Assembly: GCA_965276675.1 (NCBI GenBank)
Contig: OZ255624.1
Location: 496,001-560,000 of the forward strand
Direction of reading: 5' to 3'
DNA from: G965276675 sp965276675
GTDB taxonomy: Bacteria > Acidobacteriota > Terriglobia > Terriglobales > Acidobacteriaceae
DNA length: 64,000 nucleotides
The position numbers and the translations under genes were made by a program. The stretch's first letter is position 1. Each line of letters opens with the position of its first letter. Shown here one piece after another: positions 49,601 through 59,672 of this stretch. The notes beneath the pieces are model-generated. The model did not search any database. It saw only the letters and a list, made by a program, of their open reading frames with translations, and was not told the origin of the DNA.

Positions 49601-52597
49601 TTAAAAGTTGAAGGTGGCTTGGAGGTCGATGGCCCGGTTACCGGGGTAGGGTGGCGAGAAGAAGCCGCCGGCCAGACCTTGCGAGGTATCGAAGAGCGGC
49701 GAGGTCAGGGTTCCGTTGGGAGTGGCCAGGTTCTGATGGTTGAAGAGATTGGCTCCGTAGGCGACCAGAACGATGTTGTATTTGCGGGGGGCTGCCTGAT
49801 CCAGTTTGCCGGGACCGCCGCCGCTGCCGTTGAAACCATGGAAGCCACCGCCGCCATGCGGGCCACCGCCGCCTGTGCCCGCGCCCTGGCCGAGTTTGAC
49901 CCGGGGGCCGATGCCGAAGACTTTGCTGACACGAAGATTCAGGCTGTAGTTGGTGGGTCCGGTGCCGAAGTTGTAAGGAACCGGCGTTGCACTTGCACTG
50001 GACAGCGAAGCACGGCTGAAGCAGCGTCCGTTGATGCGAGAGCTCGACGGATTTGAGCTGGCCGGGTTGGTATACGCGTCTGAGCTGCCGCACGCCGCAA
50101 AGGCGGGCCGGTCGTTGTACTGGTTGTCGCCATTGATGTCCTGACCGATCACGACGTTGAATGGGTTGCCGGAGTTCGCGGCAAAGATGGGCGCAAGTGA
50201 GAGCTGGTAGGGCAGCGAGAAGTTGCCCAGCAGCATAAAGCGGTTGCGATTGTCCCAGCTAGCGCGGCCGTAATCGAGGCCGGGGTTCGTCTGGTGTGAG
50301 GGGAAGTAGGTGGCGCCGTTGGTGTCGGCGTGAGCGAAGTTCAGGACATAGAAGCCGAAGAGGGAGAAGCGCTTCACGCGGGCGTTGCCGGTGGCGACGA
50401 TCTCGTGCTGTTTAAAGACGGCGCCAGACTGGAACTGGTAGATGTTGCCGTTATAGTCCAGGGGGCGCGCCGTGATCTCGCCGGTGGTGGGGTTGAAGTC
50501 TCCCGGCAGCGGCGCATTGATGTTGTCGCTGAGGTAATGGTGGATGCCGCGGGAGTAGAGATACGTAATGTTTGCGGTTATGTTCTTCGTGACCTGGCGA
50601 TCGATGCCGACGGCGGCCTGCATGTTGAGCGCGGCGTGAAACTTGTGGTCGATCTGGTAGAGCGTGGGGCTCTGGCCCTGCGCACCGGGAAGGGTGCGGG
50701 GATCGAGAAAGGTCGTGCCGTCCGTCCGCGGCAGTCCGGTCTTGACGACAAAGTTGGTTTGATTGAAGCCGTTCTCGTGAATGGTCTGGACGACGTAGGG
50801 GGCGCCATTGTTGGCGCTGAACCAGTTGGGGACGTCGAAGCGGTCGTAGAACCATCCATAGCCGGCGCGCAGGACGCTCTTGGGCGGCTTCTTGCTGTCG
50901 CGTCCCAGACCCCAGGCGAGGCCAAGGCGTGGTCCCCAATCGGCATGGTCGCGGATGCGGTTTTGCGACTCAAAGCGGAGGCCGTAGCTGAGGGTGAGGT
51001 TGGGCTTGGCCTTCCAGTCGTCCTGGTAGTAAAGCCCGGCGTCGAAGATGGTCGCGCGGGCTGCTGGGTTATTGATGATCGTGGCGTCGTACTGGCTGGG
51101 GGTGCCAGCGTAGTAACTGGCGAAGTTGGGAAAGATAAAAGAGCCGTTGGAGCCAGAGGTGGAGTAGTTCGCGTCCCGGAGGGCGCGGAGCCGGACGCCA
51201 AAACGAACGGTGTGCGCCCCCAGCGTAGCAGTCGAGTAGTTCTGGAACTCGTAGGCGTCCTGGCTGTCGCGCACCACGCCGGTGTTGTTGCCGCCCCCGG
51301 AGAAGGAGCCCTGCACGTTGACTGAGGGCATGTTGTTCCCCGCGAGCTGCTGGTTGCGCACGCGGCGGTACTGAAAGCGCGTGTCGTTGACCAGTTTGGG
51401 GCTGATGACCTGCGTGTCGCTGATCTGGAGCGCATTTTCCAGGTTATGGATGTTGACGGCCTGGCTTTGCAGGGTGATGCCGCCGAAGTTGGCGCTCGAG
51501 TCCACGCGGCGGTCGTAGCGGTAGCGCACCGTGAGGGTGTTGCTCGCTCCAAGCTGGACATTAAAGCGCGGGCTGAAGTGGATGCGCGTGTTGGGATTGT
51601 CGTAGGCCTGCTGAAAATTGGTTCCGAAGAGATTCCCGCTGCCATCCGGGTTGGTGCCGGGGAGCAGGGCTACCACAATGTTCTGGTCATCGCGGCTGCG
51701 CGCGAAGGCGTCGAAGGACATCGAGGCATGCTTGCCGAGCGCGGTGCCGAACTCGCCCTGAAAACGGTAGGAGTGGTAGGGCGGCTGGTGCGGGATGTTG
51801 GGATGCGTGGGAGTTGGATTGGCAAAGGGATTGAGCGCGTTGAAGGCAGAGGTGTTGCCGCTGGCCTGGACGGAGCCGTGCAGCTTGTCGGTGCCGGGCT
51901 TGGTGAGGATCTCGATGCGGCCATAGCCGAGCTTGTCGTATTCGGCGGAGAAGGGATTCTGGTTGACGCGGATTTCGCGGATGGCGGACTTGGGTGGCAG
52001 CTGCCCGCCGGTGAAGCCGTCGATGTAGATCTGGGCGCCGTTGGGGCCGGCGGCTGGGCCGGCGAGGGCGGTGAGCTGGTTCTGCAGCTGATCGGGATCG
52101 TCGGAGAGCGCGTCCAGGTCCTTGCCTTTGATGGTGAGAGCGCTGGCGTTGGAGTCTGGCGTGGTGTCGATGGTGTTGCTTTCGGCAGTCACTTGCACCT
52201 GCTGGTCTTCCGTCTGAATGACGAGCGGGACATTGACCGAGCGGGAGCTGCCGGCCGCGACCACGATGCCGGAGCTGGAGTAGGGGGTGAAGCCGGGGAC
52301 GGTGACGTTCAGCGTGTAGGTGCCGGGTGCAACGGCGCGGAAGGCGTAAGTGCCGTCATTGCCGGTGGTGGCGGTGTAGTTCTTGGCGCCGGTGGAGAGT
52401 TCGACTGTTGCGCCGGGGATGATGGCGCCCGAGGGGTCGGCTACCTGGCCGCGAAGCGACCCATTCGCTGCGGGAATCTGGGAGCTGCTGGCCGCAGGGG
52501 CTTGGGCGCGTGCGTCCAGGGTGACTGCGCCAACGAGAGGAAAGGCCAGCAAAACGAAATGGAGGGAGGAGCGAAGCAGCGGGCGCAAGGGTGTCAT
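49601..52597 (-). CDS. TonB-dependent receptor, Oar-type (copy 3)
   Basis: 998 residues. A signal peptide (HFVLLAFPLVGAVTLDARA) leads into a carboxypeptidase-regulatory-like domain (GSLRGQVADPSGAIIPGATV ... GTYTLNVTVPGF), a plug with IYIDGFTGGQLPPKSAIREI and NPFSAEYDKLGYGRIEI, and a barrel ending DLQATFNF. It is more distant from the tandem pair. Near residue 910 a loop is unusually rich in glycine and histidine (GGGGPHGGGGFHGFNGSGGG). The receptor probably imports large or complexed nutrients. Weak SD before the ATG at 52597. Confidence 0.9.
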   Translation of the reverse strand: MTPLRPLLRSSLHFVLLAFPLVGAVTLDARAQAPAASSSQIPAANGSLRGQVADPSGAIIPGATVELSTGAKNYTATTGNDGTYAFRAVAPGTYTLNVTVPGFTPYSSSGIVVAAGSSRSVNVPLVIQTEDQQVQVTAESNTIDTTPDSNASALTIKGKDLDALSDDPDQLQNQLTALAGPAAGPNGAQIYIDGFTGGQLPPKSAIREIRVNQNPFSAEYDKLGYGRIEILTKPGTDKLHGSVQASGNTSAFNALNPFANPTPTHPNIPHQPPYHSYRFQGEFGTALGKHASMSFDAFARSRDDQNIVVALLPGTNPDGSGNLFGTNFQQAYDNPNTRIHFSPRFNVQLGASNTLTVRYRYDRRVDSSANFGGITLQSQAVNIHNLENALQISDTQVISPKLVNDTRFQYRRVRNQQLAGNNMPSVNVQGSFSGGGNNTGVVRDSQDAYEFQNYSTATLGAHTVRFGVRLRALRDANYSTSGSNGSFIFPNFASYYAGTPSQYDATIINNPAARATIFDAGLYYQDDWKAKPNLTLSYGLRFESQNRIRDHADWGPRLGLAWGLGRDSKKPPKSVLRAGYGWFYDRFDVPNWFSANNGAPYVVQTIHENGFNQTNFVVKTGLPRTDGTTFLDPRTLPGAQGQSPTLYQIDHKFHAALNMQAAVGIDRQVTKNITANITYLYSRGIHHYLSDNINAPLPGDFNPTTGEITARPLDYNGNIYQFQSGAVFKQHEIVATGNARVKRFSLFGFYVLNFAHADTNGATYFPSHQTNPGLDYGRASWDNRNRFMLLGNFSLPYQLSLAPIFAANSGNPFNVVIGQDINGDNQYNDRPAFAACGSSDAYTNPASSNPSSSRINGRCFSRASLSSASATPVPYNFGTGPTNYSLNLRVSKVFGIGPRVKLGQGAGTGGGGPHGGGGFHGFNGSGGGPGKLDQAAPRKYNIVLVAYGANLFNHQNLATPNGTLTSPLFDTSQGLAGGFFSPPYPGNRAIDLQATFNF

Positions 52598-52703
52598 TCA
52601 GTTCTTTCTGGAGAGAATGGCGCAGTGTGCGCGGCGAAAGGTACAACCGCTTACATTCTATGACGTGGTGAGCGGGCGGAAAGCTCCAGGGGGAGGGAGC
52701 AGT

Positions 52704-52723
52704 ATGTGAATTGACCGTCACAT
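52704..52723. promoter_or_regulatory. CRP/FNR-like dyad
   Basis: ATGTGA-N8-TCACAT, a near-CRP dyad with a longer spacer, between the receptor and the tacAT operon. It might act on the receptor promoter; pattern evidence only. Confidence 0.3.
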
Positions 52724-52741
52724 AAAATTTCACATCCCAGA

Positions 52742-52792
52742 TTGGTTGGTCATTGGTGTACGCTATAGCGTGTACGGCATTTCACCGTACAC
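52742..52792 (+). promoter_or_regulatory. tacAT promoter and operator
   Basis: TTGGTT (52742-52747), 16 bases, TATAGC (52764-52769). The -10 lies inside the perfect 12-bp palindrome ACGCTATAGCGT (52760-52771), overlapped by an inverted repeat GTGTACGG/CCGTACAC (52770-52777 and 52785-52792). This is the expected layout for autoregulation by a ribbon-helix-helix antitoxin. Confidence 0.65.
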
Positions 52793-52822
52793 TTAGACCA
52801 GATGACACGGCAAGGAGAACAG

Positions 52823-53110
52823 ATGAGATCTGCAAATGCGATTGCCCGCTCCGAAAGGATGGAGGCGCGCCTCCGACCGGAGCAGAAGATACGAATAGAG
52901 CAGGCTGCTCGCTTAAAGGGAATCTCTGTTTCTGATTTCATGGTACAGAATGCGGACGAAGCGGCCATCCGCACGATTCAGGAAAGTGAGAGCTGGAAGT
53001 TAGACACTCGTGACCGCAATACATTTGTGGATGCATTGCTGAATGCGCCTGAGCCCAGCAGCAGACTTCGGTCTGCCGCCCAACGGTGTGAAGAATGCAT
53101 ACGTAAGTAA
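52823..53110 (+). CDS. TacA-like antitoxin (DUF1778)
   Basis: 95 residues. The N-terminal ribbon-helix-helix region (RMEARLRPEQKIRIEQAARLKGISVSDFMVQNA) matches DUF1778 antitoxins; the C-terminal tail would wrap the toxin. It represses its own promoter in the characterised TacAT systems. AAGGAG lies 5 nt before the ATG at 52823, preferred to 52802. Its stop TAA overlaps the toxin ATG by one base (TAATG). Confidence 0.88.
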   Translation: MRSANAIARSERMEARLRPEQKIRIEQAARLKGISVSDFMVQNADEAAIRTIQESESWKLDTRDRNTFVDALLNAPEPSSRLRSAAQRCEECIRK

Positions 53111-53622
53111 TGGCTGAATACACCGGACCGGAGTACACGTTTGCGCCGCTAAATTCCAAACACGACCGAGCGAATTTTTCTTGTGGCGTCGCTGAGCTTG
53201 ATACCTATCTCCAGCGCCAGGCTCGACAGGATCTCGACCGTAAACTGGCAGCGGTCTTTGTGCTTACTGCGGATAGCAAGACTGTAGCCGGTTTCTCCAC
53301 TCTTTCAGCGCATTCACTTCTAGCTGCCGAGCTTCCGGAAGACATGAGCAGCAAGCTGCCGCGTTTCCCTCTTCCAGTCACGCTCCTCGGCCGCATGGCT
53401 GTGAGCAGGCATCTTCACGGGCAGAGGTTGGGTGAACTTCTGCTGATGCATGCTCTCAAGCGAGCATGGCTGGGGTCTACGCAGATTGCATCCTGGGCAG
53501 TAGTAGTCGATGTCAAGGAAAGTGCGCGCGACTTTTATCTGAAGCACGACTTTACGCCATTGCCATCGCAAGCTAGCCGCTTATTCCTTCCCATGAAGAC
53601 AATTGAGAGATTGTTCCAATAA
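53110..53622 (+). CDS. TacT-like GNAT acetyltransferase toxin
   Basis: 170 residues. The family start is visible (FSCGVAELDTYLQRQARQD), then strands around VAGFSTLSAH, and the acetyl-CoA loop is HLHGQRLGELLL; the conserved tyrosine region is ARDFYLKHDFTPLP. TacT toxins acetylate the amino group of charged tRNAs and block translation. It follows its antitoxin with one shared base, so the pair is co-translated. Codon use appears lower in GC than in its neighbours, consistent with recent acquisition (not computed). Confidence 0.88.
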   Translation: MAEYTGPEYTFAPLNSKHDRANFSCGVAELDTYLQRQARQDLDRKLAAVFVLTADSKTVAGFSTLSAHSLLAAELPEDMSSKLPRFPLPVTLLGRMAVSRHLHGQRLGELLLMHALKRAWLGSTQIASWAVVVDVKESARDFYLKHDFTPLPSQASRLFLPMKTIERLFQ

Positions 53623-53666
53623 TCCAGAGTGCTCCCGGGATCTTCCTCACTGATAAATTAGAGAGG

Positions 53667-54911
53667 ATGCTAGGCAAGCTTTATGCGCGCTGGATGTATG
53701 CGTGGGAGACAGCGCTGACCACCCGCGACACGAATCGGATTGTGCGGCCGGTGGAGTGGGGCTTTGAGTGGTTGCGGGACTACGCAGAGCCAGCGGGGCT
53801 GATGCCCAGTGCGGCGACAGAGGCGGACCCGATTGCTGTCGAGGCCGCGATGGACGCGATCAATCGAGCGATTGTGCGCGATAGCGCGGGTTTCTATGCA
53901 TATCGCACGCCAGAGGATTTCCGGCTGGAAGAGCGGCACCCGCAACTCTTCCCCACGAATGTGCGGCCGGAGACGCTGCGCCAGGATGCGCGGCTGCAGG
54001 CCGAGGCAGAGGCGGGGCGGCGACCCACCGCGGCGTTTCTGCGCTTTACCTCGCCGGTGCGGACGCCTTTTCCGGAGAACGATCTGGTGAATGCGCGGTG
54101 GTATCCGGCGCCGGCGGAAAGGCAGGCGGGTAAACCGAAGCAGGCCATAGTGGTGATGCCGCAATGGAATGCAGATGCCTTTAGCCACAATGCGCTTTGC
54201 ACGCTGTTCAATCGCTTCGGGATTTCGGCGCTGCGGCTCTCGAAGCCGTACCACGACATTCGCCGGCCGGCGGAGCTGCAGCGGTCGGACTACGCGGTGA
54301 GCTCGAATGTGGGGCGCAGCATCGCTGCCTGCCGGCAGGCGGTGGTGGATATTCGCTCCTGCCTGGATTGGCTCGAGCGGCAGGGGTACGAGCAGTTCGG
54401 GATTCTGGGCACGAGCCTGGGCTCCTGCTATGCCTTTATTGCGACGGCGCACGATCCGCGGCTGGAGGTGTGCGCGTTCAATCATGCATCGATGTCGTTT
54501 GGCGATGTGGTGTGGACCGGCCAGAGCACGCGACACATCCGGGAGGCCTTTGAGCAGGCCGGGGTGACGCAGGAGCGGCTGAATGCGATGTGGGCTTCGG
54601 TGAGCCCGTCGTTCTACATGCGGCAGTTCGCGGCGCACGTGAAGAAGACGCTGGTGGTCTATGCGCCCTATGACCTGACGTTCCTGGAGCGCTATTCGCT
54701 GGAGGTGCTGCGGAATTTTGCTGCTCGGGGCATCGATTTCGAGGCCAAGGTGCTGCCGTGCGGGCACTACACTACGGGCGAAACTCCGTATAAGTACATG
54801 GACGGCTGGTTTCTGGGATCGTTCGTCCGCCGGGCGTTTAAGGCGCTCGCGGAACGCTGGCCGGGTGGGACGGCAAAGAGTTCAGCGGAAAAAGAGCTGG
54901 TGGCGCAGTAG
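53667..54911 (+). CDS. Alpha/beta hydrolase-like protein
   Basis: 414 residues, no signal peptide. The middle contains IVVMPQWNADAFSHN and the elbow GTSLGS, with late APYDLTFLE and PCGHYTTGE as possible acid and histidine sites, indicating an alpha/beta hydrolase fold. The N-terminal 150 residues are an extra domain. It vaguely resembles the ABHD18 branch, but that is uncertain. The ATG at 53667 has no well-spaced SD; an ATG at 53691 also fits. The stop lies 10 nt before glyA, so they may be in one transcript. Confidence 0.75.
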   Translation: MLGKLYARWMYAWETALTTRDTNRIVRPVEWGFEWLRDYAEPAGLMPSAATEADPIAVEAAMDAINRAIVRDSAGFYAYRTPEDFRLEERHPQLFPTNVRPETLRQDARLQAEAEAGRRPTAAFLRFTSPVRTPFPENDLVNARWYPAPAERQAGKPKQAIVVMPQWNADAFSHNALCTLFNRFGISALRLSKPYHDIRRPAELQRSDYAVSSNVGRSIAACRQAVVDIRSCLDWLERQGYEQFGILGTSLGSCYAFIATAHDPRLEVCAFNHASMSFGDVVWTGQSTRHIREAFEQAGVTQERLNAMWASVSPSFYMRQFAAHVKKTLVVYAPYDLTFLERYSLEVLRNFAARGIDFEAKVLPCGHYTTGETPYKYMDGWFLGSFVRRAFKALAERWPGGTAKSSAEKELVAQ

Positions 54912-54921
54912 AATTCTAGGC

Positions 54922-56220
<1,299 letters not shown>

Positions 56221-56314
56221 CGCGAGAAAGTCATCACGCAAAGACGATTTTGCGGCGGGCAATAATCCACGCCGAAATCGATCATCAAAGCTGAAGATGG
56301 CTTTGGAGGCGGTG

Positions 56315-56977
56315 ATGATCGAAGCAGTTCTCCTGGATATGGACGGCACACTGGTGGACAGCAATGCGCTACATGCCGAGGCGTGGCAGCGCACCTTTGC
56401 GCACTTCGGATTCGATGTAAGCACCGAACAGGCCTTTCGGCAGTTAGGCAAGGGCGGTGACCAGCTGATTTCAGTCTTTGTGCCGAAGGAGCGGCTCGAC
56501 GAGCTCGAGAAGCCGATCGAAACGTACCACAAGGAGCTGTTCATGCGGGAGTATATCGGCCGGGTGAAGCCCTTCCCGAAGGTGCGCGCACTGCTCGAAA
56601 GAATCAAAGAAAACGGCCGCAAGGTGGCGATCGCCTCAAGCGCCAAGGGAGATGAGCTGGAGCGATACGAAAAGCTTGCAGAGATCGACGGCCTGGTAGA
56701 TAAGGAGACGACCAGCGAGGACGCAGAGCAATCCAAGCCCCATCCGGACATCTTTGCCGCGGCCCTCCAGCGGGTTCATGTCCCAGCGGAACGCGCGGTC
56801 TCTGTAGGCGATACGCCATGGGACGCCGAGGCGTCGGGGAAGTTGGGTCTGCGCACAGTCGGGGTACTGAGCGGCGGCTGGAATGAAGATGGTTTAAGAA
56901 AGGCCGGGTGTGTCGAGGTGTATCGCGATGTCGCCGAACTGCTGGAGCGTTTTAACGATTCACTGCTCGCCACGTAG
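56315..56977 (+). CDS. HAD superfamily hydrolase (beta-phosphoglucomutase-like)
   Basis: 220 residues. The DxDGT motif is DMDGTLVDSN, then a helical cap, ASSAKGDELE (motif II), the lysine in SKPHPDIF, and GDTPWDAEA with the second acidic pair. The cap type matches the beta-PGM/phosphoglycolate phosphatase branch; substrate unknown. GGAGG lies 5 nt before the ATG at 56315, preferred over ATG 56297. It follows glyA by about 95 nt. Confidence 0.87.
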   Translation: MIEAVLLDMDGTLVDSNALHAEAWQRTFAHFGFDVSTEQAFRQLGKGGDQLISVFVPKERLDELEKPIETYHKELFMREYIGRVKPFPKVRALLERIKENGRKVAIASSAKGDELERYEKLAEIDGLVDKETTSEDAEQSKPHPDIFAAALQRVHVPAERAVSVGDTPWDAEASGKLGLRTVGVLSGGWNEDGLRKAGCVEVYRDVAELLERFNDSLLAT

Positions 56978-57080
56978 TCAATTTCAGCCCGCGTCTACGA
57001 GGCGTGCAAATAACCCTTAGACTTTCAGATGGCAATGAATGGCCTTCGGTATATCAGCCGATTTGGTTGTTCACGCTTCT

Positions 57081-57764
57081 CTACTCCTGGTCGCTCCTGC
57101 AAAGACCTTTCGGCGTCCAGTCGTCGGCCACGGTCATCCATGCATGAGACGAGGAGTGAAGAACCAGAACGATTGAACGGCGGGTCTCGTTACCGATGGT
57201 GACGAGATTCATGGGTTGTCCTTCGGGAATAATAATGTCGGTTCCCTTCCGACCAACCTGTTTTCCTTGTGGAGTTTCAAGGCACGATAGGCCGGTTTCA
57301 GTGTAGAAAACCTCGGGGCCTGGATGTCGGTGAGTGCGGGTGGGAACACCAGGAGGCATAATGGCCTCCATGAACTGGGCAGTGTAGGTTTCGCCGTGCT
57401 TGACCGGAATAGGCCCGATGACAGTCACGCGCTGGCCTGCGATGGGCAACTTACCTTTCTCGGCCACGGTGAAGAGCCAGACTTTGCCGAGAGCTTCGCC
57501 TACAACTCCGGCAGGTCCTTTGGCTGCCTCGGCTGAGGTGCGGTTCGGAAAGATATCAAGGGACCAGTAAATGGGTGCATCTGGGAGCTCACCAAGGGGC
57601 CTTGTGAGAAAAATCCAGCAGCCGTTCTCTCCGTCGCGGTCGCTGATGGGCTTGCAGCCGGAGAACGGTTTTTGCGCAGCCTGCGCGGAAGCGGCGAATA
57701 AGGAGAGAAGAAGAGCGGTTAAGAGAGCCTTGGGCCAGAGGGTGTATGGGGGCCGTACGTCCAT
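57081..57764 (-). CDS. Secreted cupin-domain protein
   Basis: 227 residues. A signal peptide (ALLTALLLSLFAASAQA) is followed by an N-terminal region with CKPISDRDGENGCWIF and a C-terminal cupin fold: MPPGVPTRTHRHPGPEVFYTETG, with metal-type histidines in THRHPG, and IIPEGQPMNLVTIGN. A small-molecule-binding or oxygenase-like role is possible; substrate unknown. The ATG at 57764 is preferred; the frame is open further upstream. It overlaps nothing and lies opposite the remnant at 57810. Confidence 0.82.
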   Translation of the reverse strand: MDVRPPYTLWPKALLTALLLSLFAASAQAAQKPFSGCKPISDRDGENGCWIFLTRPLGELPDAPIYWSLDIFPNRTSAEAAKGPAGVVGEALGKVWLFTVAEKGKLPIAGQRVTVIGPIPVKHGETYTAQFMEAIMPPGVPTRTHRHPGPEVFYTETGLSCLETPQGKQVGRKGTDIIIPEGQPMNLVTIGNETRRSIVLVLHSSSHAWMTVADDWTPKGLCRSDQE

Positions 57765-57809
57765 GTTTTTTCCACTGTTTGAAAATGTCGCCTCAAGAAA
57801 GACATTGTA

Positions 57810-58061
57810 GTGTGCGGGATCATTTGCGTTTTTGGAGGGGGATCGACGCGAGACTCCAAGCCGCTGCAGGCTGCGCAGTGGGTGCCTATCGCAACCGGCG
57901 GTTTCGGATTTAATTTGAAGGTAACCCGGCTGGTTTCGCTGCAACTCATCCCAGGCGAATATGTGGCCCAGCACTACGATAGTGGCGTCTATAACGATGT
58001 GTGGACGCATAACTTCCAGGCCAAGGGCGGGGTCGTGTTCAACTTTTACGGTAATCGGTGA
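57810..58061 (+). pseudogene. Remnant of an outer-membrane beta-barrel gene
   Basis: 84-residue frame with barrel-like strands: FGGGSTRDS, WVPIATGGFGFNLKVTRLV, SLQLIPGEYVAQHY and a C-terminal FQAKGGVVFNFYGNR. These resemble the C-terminal end of acidobacterial outer-membrane barrel proteins, but no signal peptide, no ribosome-binding site and no N-terminal half are present, so it is probably a 5'-truncated remnant. It abuts the cupin gene on one side and rnpB on the other. Confidence 0.45.
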
Positions 58062-58132
58062 GGAGCTCGGGTACCGATGCAGAGGCGTCCGATTCCGGAA
58101 GCCTTTGCTGCATTCGTGGGATAGCATGGAGA

Positions 58133-58571
58133 AGCAGGTGGGCTGGACGGCCGCTGCTGGGCTTCTATGGCCAGGGGAGGAAAGTCCGAACTCCGCAGGG
58201 CAGTGTGCCGGATAACGTCCGGGATTCAGGCGTCAAGGCCTGAAGACGGCTAGTGCCACAGAGAAGATACCGCCGTCTGGTTTCGGCTGGGCGGTAAGGG
58301 TGAAAAGGTGCGGTAAGAGCGCACCGCTCCGGCTGTAAAGCGCGGAGGCATGGTAAACCCCACACGGAGCAAGACCAAATAGGGAGGGAATCTGCGGGCC
58401 GACCCGAGCGCCCCAGATGCGTGCCTGCCCGGCGCGCCAACGCGGGTCATTTCCCTGGTTTGCCAGGGGGAAGCGGAAACCTCCGGGTAGGTCGCTGATG
58501 AACGACGGCAGCGATGCCGCGTCTAGAGGAATGGCCGTCCACGACAGAATTCGGCTTATAGGCCCACCTGC
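58133..58571 (+). ncRNA. rnpB: RNase P RNA
   Basis: Type A RNase P RNA, the catalytic component for tRNA 5' maturation. The conserved P4 strand GAGGAAAGTCCGAACTCC lies at 58177-58194, the AGAGAAGATACCGCC element and GGTAAGGGTGAAAAGGTG follow, and the 3' part of P4 (ACAGAATTCGGCTTATA) is at 58544-58560. P1 is formed by GCAGGTGGGC and GCCCACCTGC at the two ends. Ends are estimated from P1. Confidence 0.93.
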
Positions 58572-58837
58572 AAAGATTCTTATCTTTACCCTACGTTGGA
58601 TTCAATTTGGGCAAAGGACGGTTGAATTTGGCCAGCTGCTGCCTGCCGGTGCGAAATAGCATCTCATGAGGGCGCAAAGCTTAACCGGCCAGAGAACTAG
58701 CCGAGGCGCCTTGCATGATCTGGTGATTGCATGCGCGCTGATATACAACACAGACTGTATCCGCATGTTTTTATTTATAGGATGATTGCCCGGCACTGTT
58801 GAGCACCCACCTTCACTCCTCGCAAGTAAGGCACCGC

Positions 58838-59581
58838 ATGAGCTTGTTGGACTACTTCAGCATGACCCGAGTGATCAATCTCCCAGAGCGTCGCGACCGG
58901 CGTCGGGAGATTACGGATGAGCTCCAGCGTGCTGGGATGCCGTTCAGCCACGAACGGATTGAGATCTTTCCCGCGGTGCGCTGTGTAGAGCGCCGTGGCT
59001 TTCCGTCCACGGGAGTGAGAGGCTGCTTTCTAAGCCATCTGTCGGTGCTTAAGGAAGCCCACAGGAGAGGTGCGGAGCGGGTCTTGATTATGGAGGACGA
59101 TCTGGCCATCTCGCCCATTCTCGGAGAATGCTGGCGAGAGATCGTCGAGATGCTGGAACAGCAGCCATGGGATTTCACGTACTTCGGATACAACGAGAAT
59201 GATGTGGTCACAGCCGCTACACAGGGGCTGCTCGTTCCGTGCCATGATGCACTGGGGACGGCTCACTTTTACGCGGTGCACGGCCGGATCGTTCCAACAC
59301 TGATCCGGTACCTAGAGCGAGTGCAGGAGCGCCCGTTCGGTCATCCCGAGGGTGGACCGATGCACTACGACGGCGCCCTTACCATGTTCCGGGCCAGCCA
59401 CCCGGAGGCCGTGACGTTGCGCGTCCAGCCTTGCCTCGGTACACAACGGTCGTCCCGCAGCGACATTTATGTGCGCTGGTTTGAGCGGGTGCCCGGCTTG
59501 CGGCAGATCTCGGAGTGGCTGCGCTTTTTGAAGAAGAAGATCAGGCCGAAGCGCCGGCAGGAAGTTGAGATCGCGGCCTAG
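58838..59581 (+). CDS. Glycosyltransferase family 25 protein
   Basis: 247 residues. GT25 motifs in order: RVINLPERRDRRREI, GVRGCFLSHLSVLKEA and RVLIMEDDLAIS (the DxD-like catalytic site), then a conserved C-terminal region with GTAHFYAVHG and HYDGALTM. In bacteria this family often extends lipooligosaccharide. Start at the ATG 58838 with AAGG 6 nt upstream; a TTG at 58799 is in frame. Ends at a hairpin shared with the convergent dehydrogenase gene. Confidence 0.85.
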   Translation: MSLLDYFSMTRVINLPERRDRRREITDELQRAGMPFSHERIEIFPAVRCVERRGFPSTGVRGCFLSHLSVLKEAHRRGAERVLIMEDDLAISPILGECWREIVEMLEQQPWDFTYFGYNENDVVTAATQGLLVPCHDALGTAHFYAVHGRIVPTLIRYLERVQERPFGHPEGGPMHYDGALTMFRASHPEAVTLRVQPCLGTQRSSRSDIYVRWFERVPGLRQISEWLRFLKKKIRPKRRQEVEIAA

Positions 59582-59628
59582 ACGCCAGTTTGGGGCGGAT
59601 GCCTTCTGGCGCCGCGGAGCGCCTGTGA

Positions 59629-59655
59629 GGCTCCGGTTCTTTTGGGACCGGAGCC
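59629..59655. terminator. Hairpin between convergent genes
   Basis: Perfect 9-bp inverted repeat GGCTCCGGT/ACCGGAGCC with a 9-base loop between the glycosyltransferase stop and the dehydrogenase stop. No strong T run; probably shared by both genes. Confidence 0.55.
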
Positions 59656-59672
59656 CAGGACAGACTCGGCAC

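Noticed and set aside
50330..51325. 331-codon plus-strand ORF and 51446-52663, opposite receptor copy 3
   Set aside because: Low-complexity Val/Gly/Ala products, typical shadows of high-GC genes.
52700..53622. Mobile element or prophage fragment around the toxin-antitoxin pair
   Set aside because: No integrase, transposase or direct-repeat boundaries are visible.
53670..54767. 365-codon antisense ORF opposite the alpha/beta hydrolase
   Set aside because: Arg/His/Pro-rich shadow; the plus-strand product has the nucleophile-elbow motif.
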